The translations under genes were made by a program, and so were the position numbers. A stretch of 64,000 bases of DNA from Echinarachnius parma (lineage: Eukaryota; Echinodermata; Echinoidea; Clypeasteroida; Echinarachniidae): assembly GCA_037951105.1 (NCBI GenBank), contig JBAMJV010004006.1, forward strand, positions 1 through 64,000, in the 5' to 3' direction. Below are positions 31,401-43,400 of the stretch, one piece after another. The notes beneath the pieces were generated by a model. That model worked only from the letters and a program-made list of their open reading frames with translations, was not told where the DNA came from and ran no database searches. Position 1 is the first letter of the stretch. Each line of letters starts with the position of its first letter.

Positions 31401-34400
31401 CATGGACTTTGTATATAGCCCACCCGGTTCCCGTAAGCAACGGGTTAATGAATGGGACTGTAATTATAATGTAATTGGCTGTCAAATTTGAATAAAGTTG
31501 ATTTGTGTTCAATATTTCAGCCATTTTCAATCAATTTTTCTCACCTTTCATCAGTTACCAACTTTTCTTGTGAAATTATTCTTTTGAAGGGCCCTATATA
31601 GGCCGACTGATATATCCCTTCACTACTCAACCCATGTAAGAGCTCAAACAGTAACTGTAAACATTATTCTCTTTTATCCCTTACAAACATTTAAAAAATA
31701 TATTTTACCATCTCAATCATGATGTTTCAACAATATTCAGTTGGGCCAATATGCATGCTTTTGAAAACATGCAAAGAACAACATAGGCTTATTTGTTTTA
31801 GTATCATTATTAGATATTAGATAGATGTCCAAAATCTTGCAAAGAGTTGCTAATTCATGAACAGTGAAATTAATCACCGAAACTTACGGACCTTGGTGTT
31901 TGCGAATGCGTCAATTCTGTACGCGAATATGTTTAGGTGTCCTAGACAATGGAATTCATATAAATAACTAGTCTTCTTCTGCAGACCCATTAACACATAA
32001 TTTAGTATGATGATGCATCTTCAAATTATAAAATGTTTCTGAACTTGTTTGTGGAATGGACAACTAAAACTATTATTTTTCATTTATAGGGTGTTGGTTC
32101 CCTTTAAGATGGAAAATACAGGTTTTTATTATTGTTTACCTTCTTTATTACTGGTTTTCAAAATGAATAATATTTGTATAAGAAAGAAAAAGAGCCACCC
32201 ATTTAAAGTTTGTCATGCTGTTTAAAGTGTTATTATTTAATCATCTTGGATAAACATGTAGACTCAATATTTGTGAAACTTTTCAGGGGGTAATTACATA
32301 AAGTTTGGGCAATATGAGCAAAACTTTTTTCTCCATTATATGACTGGGCGAGGGTGATAGGATGACAAATCAAGTTCTCTAATTAGAGCAAATATTTATA
32401 GAAGGATTATGAACAGTAAGTAATACTATCAAACATGATAAATTAATGCAAGATTATGGAAGCATTCATATGCCAACAATTACATCTTAAACACAATGAG
32501 AGACTGAACACAGATTCACATTTTCCAATAGGATAAACTAAATAAGTTATGCGTGACATACATCTTTTGAACTTGACATCCCGAAAAGGAGGCTATTACA
32601 AATTCAAGGTGAAACATCACAAATGCATCAATTTATCATTAGGGTTTTGTTTCTGTCTATAAAGTTGCTAGTCTTTCCATTTTTATGGAGAGAAAATGAT
32701 TCAGATCGGCATATATTTTACATCCTAGTTATTACACCAAGCTAACTGCATTTTCTAACTGAATGAACCTGTGTGCCATATACATCAATGGATAATATTG
32801 GATCAGTTGAATGAAAACGATAACAAATAGGGAGCAATTCAATCTTACTGCTGTTTAACTTTAGTCTACGCAATTCAGACCGCATGAACGCATGGTTGAG
32901 AATGGTGATGCGTTTTCCAATTATATATTTTTTTCTGAAAACATATTTTTGTAAACTTGTTGAAGGAATGGAATACTAAAGATGGTACCTTTCTATAATA
33001 AGAATATTATTTTTGGATGGTGGTACCCTTTAATAATTGTTTGTGTATTTGTTTTCAGAATGATGTGGACTTTGCAAAGGGAGAACGAGATCAATATTCA
33101 AAGCAGATTGAAGGACTGGTTATGCAGATCAATAATCATCAGGTATGTTTTGAATGTTCAGTCAAACCTGCATTCATGGCCAACCTGCCTATAGTGGCCA
33201 CCAAAAGAGATCATGGCCAACCTGCTTTTAGTGGTCACCAAAAGAGATCATCAGTCAAACCTGCATTCATGGCCAACCTGCCTATATTGGCCACCAAAAG
33301 AGATCATTAGTCAAACCTGCATTCATGGCCAACCTGCCTATGATGGCCACCAAAAGAGACCATCAAAAGTGATCCCCCGAAGAGAAAATAATGCTATAGA
33401 GCCTGTCTATAGGGGTCTACAGTGTCTACAGTGGCTATTTTTCTTGTTCCCCTTTAATAGATGGTCACTTTACAAAGGTTTGACTGAGCTGCACACACTG
33501 ATTCTCCACTAAACACAACACACAACACACTGCACTGTAGTATGTGTACATCACGTACCATGGGCCTAAGTACATGTACATGTCTTTCTGATGTGCACAC
33601 ATGAGTGATAACTATTTGCACTCGGCTTTGAATTGCAGGCGAGGGTGTGTACGAATTCGTTGGCGCTAGTAGGCTTATCGCGCTTTCCTTCGCATCATGC
33701 TTTGCTCCTGTACACGTTGCGATAATGGACATTTACGGGCTCAAAACATTAAAAACACATCTTCCGTTTGATGTAATATGATTACCGAGATCGTCATGAT
33801 TATGATCATGATCATGATCATCACCATCAACAACAATCTCTTAATGTGTCTACTAAGCCTGCTAGTTTTCTTGTCTCCCATCTGATTGCAGAACAACAAT
33901 GCCATGCTACAAGCACAAGTGGATGATCTTTCACAGAAGACTTTGCAGTACAAAGTAAGAATGTCTGTTATTTTCTGTAATTGGACAGATGATGTATGTG
34001 TTATATCAAAGTGCACTTTGTTCTAAAAGGAACAAAGTTTATAAATGACTAGAATGAAGTTTTGCCAGTGCCATGTACAAATAAATGTGTATATATTTGT
34101 ATAGTTTTGTGTTATTTGTATCTGGTATCCCTGCGAAGGAAAGGTAGTGGCATATTTGTGACCGGCTATAGCAAAACCCGGCACTTGTCCGTAATTCATG
34201 TTTTGAAGAAATGGGCATTTTAAGTTCACACAATGTGCACGTAAAAGACCTATGATTGTATAATTGAAACAATCATATCTTCTCGAATTATTGACCAATT
34301 AGGTAGAACAAAGCATGAAATGAAAGCTTGTCATGAGGCCTTTGTAATGGTATGAAAATCTACATTTTGATTTTTACCGATGAGTGCCGGGTTTTGCTAT

Positions 34401-37400
34401 AGCCGGTCACATTTATTGACTGCCTGCAGTCAAACTGCCTAGTGTTTTACTTGGCTCTGTCTTCAGTACCTGTTCAAGTCAAAGTAATGAATGCAAGAAT
34501 GTTTGCAAAAGTTGTATTAATGTTGTGGTCTTGAATCCCATATCTCAGCAACATATAGATCAAATATCAAGGTACCCCGTACAAAATGATCAAAAGCAAC
34601 AACAGCTTCCACAGCAGACTGTTCAGGTAGGTCAAGTATTGGTAGAGCAGCAGCGGCAACAACAACATGATCGAAAGCAACAACGGCTTCCACAGCAGAC
34701 AGATCTGGGAGGTCAAGTATTGCTTAAGCAGCAGCAACAACCACAACAACAACAACAGAGTAAGTCCACAGATTCTCAAGTATTTGCAACCATGCCATTT
34801 GGACCACAGTCAATTTGTCTGAAATATGTCCTTTTGTGTAAACCCAGTTCTTCAATATTCCTTTGGTGTAAAAATAATTTTGTATATCAACCATTTGCTT
34901 TGTCTATATCTCAAAAGTGCCATATAATGGTCAACCAGTAGATTAAGATATCCTCATTCAGGAAATATCAAAATCCTGAATCTTATATTTTAAACAAAAT
35001 TTGACTATCAGCTAATAAGAGACAAACTACACTGCGACTTAACAGTCGTTTTATGGTGTAAGGTCACAAATGTAATTTCACAAGGTATTGGACAAACTGG
35101 CTGTAGACCAAAAGGCAGAGCACAAGCCCTCAATGGCATCATATTGCTTAATTTTAGAAAGAGTAAATTTATTATGTTATTTAATGTCTTCTTTACAGAG
35201 GATAATCTCCTTAAGAGGGCCATCAAGTTTGTAGAATTTCCTAACAGAAAATTGCATTAGTAGCAGTAATAGTTTCATGAGTAGCATATGTAGAAGCACT
35301 TGCAGTACCGCTTGAATAGAAATGGTACATTTAGATGTGCTAAGGATAAATAAATTCAACTAAATATGTTCAATGTTCTTTTGGCCTTTATTTTCTAAAT
35401 GTCTAATTCTAAGACTTATTTGCTTTCAATATAACATGTATTCTCTATAAACCCCAGCGTGAGTATTTTCAGGAGCAGTCCAGAATTGAGAAAGTTGAAC
35501 AACTTTTCTTAAGCTTATTACAAATGTATTATTCCACAACAGATTGGGTAATATACGTTATATCTTTTCCTGCAGTCTTCAATCATTTGTTGTAGTGGAA
35601 TTATTCCATTAAGCATGGTTCTTCTCCCTAATTTGTTTAGTTGCTCAAGGAGGCTTTGATTCGAGACAGGATCAATTGCAACAGCATTTGTTAAAACAGC
35701 AGCAAAATCTTCAGCAACAGCAAAACTTACAACCACAGGTAAATGTTCAATTTATATGTTCGGGTATCAAATGAAAACACCCAATTCATTGGGAATTAAT
35801 CCTTCAGTAGTAAATGTTATTATGCTGTGCATTATCCAGCTATCATTGCATGTGCAGCTTCGCTAGTGCAATTGATTGCACATGCTCTCTACAGTGAGTT
35901 TGCAAGCAACTCGAGTACAGGGAAAGTATGGTAAAGTGACGCAATAGCAGTGTTGTAATGAGTAGTCCTATCAGAGACATTTGTCATTATTATACAGAAA
36001 AAACACACATCACCTTTATTTACCCCAATATTCTTAACTAATGAATATGTGGTAGAAGTACTCTAATGGAAGCATTCTTTATAATGTTATAACTGAATTT
36101 AGTAAGACTTTGAACTGATCCTACATTTGTGATTATCATTTGAGTATTTTGCTAGTCTGCGGAAGGTTAGCAACGAGTTTAACCTACATTATCGTTGAAC
36201 TTTGCTGAATCCTAACTCAAACCCATGACAGATGTGCGATGGGTTTGGGTAGTTTAAGTTAAAATAAATTTGGGCTATGGTCCTTGACCATGCATCGCAA
36301 GCTTTAGTGAAATCCGCCCCAGGTGCAATAACAACAGCAAGGCAGTGAACATTAAGTTTGTCAGCAACAAGTTGCAGGGAAGTTCTTGTCTTGTTTATCA
36401 TGGTTGTAAATTTGATTAATCAAAACAAGCCTTTTAAAAATATGACAATTTATACAAAAAAATGTATCAAATTAGCTACCACAGGTACCACAACAGCAAC
36501 AACAACTATATACTGGAAATCAAGTTGGTCAGCCACAAAATGCAGGCAACCAGCCAGACCCCCTGCAGTTGCAGCAGAGGCAGGCATTACTGGAGTTGCA
36601 GAATCAGCAACAACAACTGGCCCAACGCCAAGCCTTCAACCAGCAGAGACAACAGGTACCGTACACGTGATTAGGGAATCAATAGAAAGTAGATCAAGTA
36701 AATGTGATCACGTGATTAGGGAATGAATAGAAAGGAGATTCAAGTAAATGTGATGCTGATGATGATTGTTGTTGCTGCTGAATATTAGCGAGTTCTACAG
36801 TACATTCAATTTGTGCAATTGTTTTAATTGTCGTTTACTTTAGATATTTTGTTGTGTTAGAATTTAGAAATGGTATTCTTATCTTTATTTGTTAAATATT
36901 CTTAGCCTATAGTAATGTAATCATTTGCAACTTTGAATAAAACATGTGGAAATGAAACCACCAAACAGACATTATCCACTAACCTACAACTATTTATATT
37001 CTGAATTTTCCATGAAGCTCTCTTTATAACTAGTTTGATTATTACTATTGCAGGACCAGTTGCCACAAATACCACAGTTGCCTGGACAACAGTTGCCAGG
37101 GCAACATCAACAACAGGTGTTTGATAGGCAGCGTCAGGAGATGTTAGTCCAGCGATTTTACCAGGATGGAAAGCCTATTACTAATGTGAGTAGGAAAGCT
37201 TTCATCTAAAGTTTTTAATTCAAAATAATGAAATTGATTATGTTCTGTTCTGCAAGGGAATAATTACCAGCATCAATTCAGCAACAGTTGATGGTCAGAG
37301 ACTGCCAGTTAGCCATTCACTTTTACTGAGATAACAGGATTCTGTGTCTATACTTCAACTTAGTTATCAAAGAAATACTTCATATACTATATTATATACC

Positions 37401-40400
37401 AAAACTTGTACAGGAAATAAACTGTTGCTATTGATATCTAATATGGTTGATTTGTTGTAGCACAACATAAAACAAAACTTTGAGCAGCGTCCGCCCCAGC
37501 CCCAGTTGCCACAGCGACAGAACTTTGAGGCCTTGGGCCAGAGACAACTAGGAGACAAGGTGATATCAATGGGCTGAGTGTGCATGGCAGCAATTCACAA
37601 CTAACCAACGCTTTCAATGCAACCAATATCATGTTTTGAGCTGTTGTACATGCATCTTATATCATATCTTTCATCAATGCCTCCATTGCCGGAAACAAGA
37701 ATGTGAATTGAGAGGTTTGGCATTAAAGGGACCTAGTAACTTTGTTGATATGTGCAGTATTGGGGAACTAATCTGATATATTTATGGTATAGTGTACATC
37801 GGCTAACATTAATATCCTCCTATACTATTCTTACTTGAACCTGTCACATTATTAATACTATAAACCCATTGCTTCTTAACCCCTTCAGGACTGGTCCTGA
37901 ACATACTCAGCAGGGGTCTATGGAGAATGCATGTTATAGCAAAGTCCTGAACATACTCGGGCAGGAGTCTATGGAGAATGCATGTTATAGCAAAGTCTGT
38001 TAGTCTTGGATGGGTTAATATGTGTGTTGGTTATGAACTGTCTGAGTGCCAACATACATGTAGGTTGCAAGAATCCCCTGGACCTAGCACTTCTGACACG
38101 TTTGCATGAACATCCTTATCTCCCATTCATCTGAAACATGTGTACAGAAAGGAGTTAAGCATGGTATAAAGTCTGAGTGCCTATACAATTCATTATTGAG
38201 TATTGTTGGTATTTTTTACTTTTAGAGGAATTCAAGGCCACATTTAGTTAATTTCTTACAAAATAAGGAGAATAAGAGGAATAATTAGTGAAAATTGTAT
38301 AAAAGTCAGACATGCCTATTTGAACATCATGCATTAGCAGTCCCTTTGATATTGTTACCAATTGCAACATCATTCGCGATCAACTGGCTTTAGGTTTTGT
38401 AAATGAAAAATCACTAATTTCTCATTTTTGTTCCTAAAAACACAAATGACGTCAGGAGCAATTGTGAATGATACCCACAAAATGGAGTCCAACCTATCTA
38501 AACCCTTTTGTTGCTCTACCGTTTTTGCTCAGAGCGTCGCTCCAGGTTCCTCTCATTCATCCTTCTTTCTCATTCACATTTCTTTTAAGGCTGAGTCGGT
38601 CACACCGGTTCCCGACCGTCACCATCAGGTCCCAGTTTTGTTTTTTCGGAACCGGGCTCCGAAATTTTGTTTTGTTTTGATTTTTTGATTTTTTGAATTT
38701 AAAAAATGTATTTTGTTTCTTTTTTTTCCGGAGCACCAGGTTCCGACCGTTGCTAGTCGATCGGAACCCGGTTTATAAAATATCCGTAATGACTCAGCCT
38801 TGATTTCTTTCATAGCAAACATCACATTTCTGAGGTGGAATTCCACTTGTAGTATTGTGTGCATTACGGAACAACTCGATAGATCTGATTGAATGAGTAT
38901 TGTTACTTGAGTGGACCATGGCACTCTAGAGGGTTTATCTCATGACCTGTGATGTTGTAGAATAGGTAGAGGTTTCAACCCTCGGGTTACAGTGGGCTCA
39001 TTGTGGCCCGGATTCACAAAGGAGGTTTGTAAAAGGTTTGTACAAACCGTGGTCTACATCTATGGATTGCTGCTCGTATACAAGTAAAACAATTCATAAT
39101 TTCTAATGATATGACTGTTAGAGCTTGCTAACCAGCAAATTTCACCATGTGAGAAGACAAAGATTTATTTGGTGCATTTAGTAAATGTGTACCATCAACA
39201 TTGTTAACAAGTAAGGAGTTAGCATTCTTTCTCCGTCAGTTTACAAATGGCAATCCATAGATGTAGACCATGGTAAAACCATGGTTTGTACAAACCTTCT
39301 TTGTGAATTCCACCCAGTATGTCTATGATCTTAACCATTTCACATCGATGCTGCTTGTGATATCAATAACTATTATCCTTTGGCTACAACTTAACCCCTG
39401 CTGGCTGTATTACTCTTTGCCTGCCAAACTAAATGCAGAAAGCATACAATTCAAGTACCTGTTGATTATTGGTGATGAGGTCTTTCCATTCACTTAGAAT
39501 TTTTTCTCAGGTTTAACTTTGCAATTAATCCTTTCATTTAGATAAACATATGCTATTTGTTAAACGCATAGGTATTTATCACCAGTTATGAAATACACTA
39601 AATAGCTATTTTGTGTAATAACGCTAGCCTATAGCATTCATTTTTTCATTTACGAAATCTCTGTAGTGTTTGTGATACATTAACTTCAGACCTGCAGACC
39701 AGAAATTATCTGTTTTCCTTGGTGGCCATGTTGGGCACTTAACATAAAGCAGGGCTCCACACTCGCCTTTTTAGTCAGTGGCCCTGTCGGGCCAGTGAAA
39801 TCGTTTTTCCCCCTATTCTGGTGGTCCGAAAGAAAATTTACTGGCCCCTAAATTGTATTTCATGAGTAAGCTTTTTACTATTCAAAATATCACTCTTTCC
39901 TAATAAAACCTGTGATTACAGATGAAGCATGACATAAAAGAAAACAAGATACAGCTGTAGTTTTCATTTTGTCAATGTCTGGTTGAAAATCTGCTTGCCC
40001 AATCGGGCCACCAAAATATGACTTTTATACATTTTGCTGGCCCCAAGTGCAATTTTACTGGCCCCGGGCCAGCGGGCCAGTGCGAGTGTCGAGCCTTGCA
40101 TAAAGGTTAATTTAATATTGATAGCCAATACGAAAATTGAGTAGTCCTAAAAAAAGAAAAACATTAATATGATGTTATTTTGGGTTGCCCAGTCTAGCAA
40201 GTAAGATCCGACAGTGCAGAAATGTGGTTACCCGGAGCTCATTTTCGGTGGTCCTGGGAAAGTGTGCCAATGGGTCAGTGCTAATTCCATTAGAAATCCC
40301 CCCCCCCCCCCCCCAACAAAAAAAATAATAATAATAAAATAAATAAATAAAAATATATAAATAAATAAATAAATATATAAATAAATAAATAAATGAAAGT

Positions 40401-43400
40401 AAAACAAGTAAAATACAAATAATAATAATAATACAAAATTAAACAAAATATATATTTACATTTTTTTTTTTTATAAATAAAATAAAATAAATAAAAACAT
40501 TGACATGTAAGTCATGAAGATATGTTGTTTAAATATTGTGGACATGAATATGATAAAGACAACCACTAACTTTGTAGTTGAATGTTTGTGTTTGTATGTA
40601 GGGTGATGGTGATGTGCAGAACCCTGGACTACAGAACAGGGGTGGTCCTGCAGAGGAGGGACACAAGGTGAACCCTAATCCAGACAGCAGTCTAGATAAT
40701 GAACAGGTAATTTATATTGATATAATATTGACTGGCCTTGAGTGGTATATCAGAAATATTGCATTCGCTAGGATCATATTGCACGAGTCGAAGACAAGTG
40801 CAATATGATCCTAGCGAATGTAATATTTCTGATATATCACGAAAGAACAAGCCAGTCAATATTATTATTATTATACATACTATCCAGAGCAAAACATAAA
40901 TAAACAAAAACATACATCTTACTCCGTCTTGTTCAGTGAAGAAGACCAATGCATTGAATCTCAAATTACTGATTAAACATTTTCAACCCTTGAAGGGCCA
41001 TTTGCGCGTACTGTAGCAGAGGTGCGTAAACGTATTCATACGTCACAATTAGATACGCGCAAAGCCATTCATGCGTCATTAATAAATGCGCGTATGAATT
41101 TGCGCACTTCCGCGATGGATTGAATATCAGCTCCATGGAGGGGTAATATCGTCTGATATTGCACTCGCAAATACACATTGTAGAGCTACATAATGCACGT
41201 TACGATGGTAATATCATAACAATAATGAACGCTATGACAAATCCGAGAGGGAAACAAAATACATGATTTATTGAATCGGAAAACTAGCCTGTATGTGTAA
41301 TAATGGTGGATATCCATAACAAACAACACAACATTTGTTGCTATCTCTAGAGTTATCTGATGATTACATTTGTTGCTATCTCTAGAGTTATCTGATGATT
41401 ACATTTGTTGCTATCTCTAGAGTTATCTGATGATTAAATTTGTTGCTATCTCTAGAGTTATCTGATGATTACATTTGTTGCTATCTCTAGAGTTATCTGA
41501 TGATTACATTTGTTGCTATTTCTAGATTTATCTGATGATTACATAAGTATTTGGGTCAAAAGCTGGGTTGGATTCTATGAATGTGATTCTTAACCCATTA
41601 AAGACTATGAATTTGGTATAACATGTATTCTCCATAGACTCTGTCCTGAGTATTCTCTGGACCAGTCCTGAATGGGCTAGATATTGTGAATGTATTTTGA
41701 TTTGGCAGGTCATTAATGGCATGGTGTTTGATTGGTCTGTGTGTGTATTTAGGGTGGGCAGCATGCAGTGCCAGACCCGGGAGAGGAGATGGGGCAGAAT
41801 GCAGTGGATTACCAGGCACAGGAGGTAAGCAGCTAGTCAAGGACAAATCAGTCATTGAGCAGACTCGGTCAAATATGCAATGTTTATCTTGATGGTGATC
41901 AACATTGTAGACATTAAAAAGCAGCAGTTGATTGCAAAATAAAAGAAATTAAAAATACATGTAATCAATCGATCGATAGATCAATCAATCATTCAATTGT
42001 AGAGATGTAGAACAGTGGAGTAGATTACCAGGCTCAATTCAAATCAAAGTAATTAATAAATCAGATATATCTACAAAGGTGCATCGACATAACCTAGATG
42101 ATCTTGATTATGTTTTATCATCTCAATAACCAAATTACAATAGCTGGACATTCTTCATTGGAATTGTCTGACTTTATTGAAAAGAAACCCATATTCCATG
42201 AGTTGTGCATTGGCTACAGATATGTTTTTATGCCTCCGCAACGAAGTAGCCGGAGGCATTATGTTTTCGGGTTGTCCGTCCGTCCGTACGTCCGTCCGTC
42301 CGTACGTCCGTCCGTACGTCCGTACGTACGTCCCGTTCTCGTGATCGCGATCGCGTGATCGCGATCAAGAACCGATTAACGGATTTTCACCAAACTTGGG
42401 TCATGTATGTATCTTGGGGGGCCAATGATCTGATTAGATTTTGGGGTCATGAGGTCAAAGGTCAAAGGTCACAGAGCTCATTATATATGCAAAAATAGCT
42501 CGTGATCGCGTTATCTCAAGAACGGATTGACAGATTCTGACCAAACTTGTTACATGTATGTACCTTGGGGGGCCAATGATCTGATTAGATTTTGGGGTCA
42601 TGAGGTCAAAGGTCACAGAGCTCATTATATATGCAAAAATAGCTCGTGATCGCGTTATCTCAAGAACGGATTGACAGATTCTGACCAAACTTGGTACATG
42701 TATGTATCTTAGGGGGCCAATGATCTGATTAGATTTTGGGGTCATGAGGTCAAAGGTCAAAGGTCACAGAGCTCATTATATATGCAAAAATAGCTCGTGA
42801 TCGCGTTATCTCAAGAAGGGATTGACAGATTCTGACCAAACTTGGTACATGTATGTATCTTAGGGGGCCAATGATCTGATAAGATTTTGGGGTCATGAGG
42901 TCAAAGGTCAAAGGTCACAGAGCTCATTATATATGCAAAAATAGCTCGTGATCGCGTTATCTCAAGAAGGGATTGACAGATTCTGACCAAACTTGGTACA
43001 TGTATGTTCCTTGGAGAGCCAATGAACTGATTAGATTCTGGGGGTCATGAGGTCAAAGGTCAAAGGTCACAGGGCTCATTATGTGTAAAAGTAGCTTGAG
43101 ATTGGAAATCTCAAGAATTGAATATCAGATTTCAATCCAACTTGATACCTAAATGTATAATAGGGAACAATTGTAGTCATTATATTTTGGGGTCATGAGG
43201 GCAAAGGTCAAGGTCACTTATAGCTCATAATTGTGATACATCAAGATCTAAAAGACAGAGTACCATCAAAATTGAGTTGACAGAATTAATTCTGTGTACA
43301 TGTTGATTTGGGCTTGACATAAATAAATTGCGTAATGGCGGAGGCATCATTTTCGACTGCGCGCAGTCGAAGATCCATCTAGTTTCCTCCTAATTATTGT

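Noticed and set aside
33017-33512. Frames of 97-99 codons after GOLIM4 exon 7
   Set aside because: They read through the donor into the intronic tandem repeat at 33155-33365.
34525-34941. Single 138-codon Gln-rich gene
   Set aside because: It is GOLIM4 exon 9 (34549-34759) read into flanking introns.
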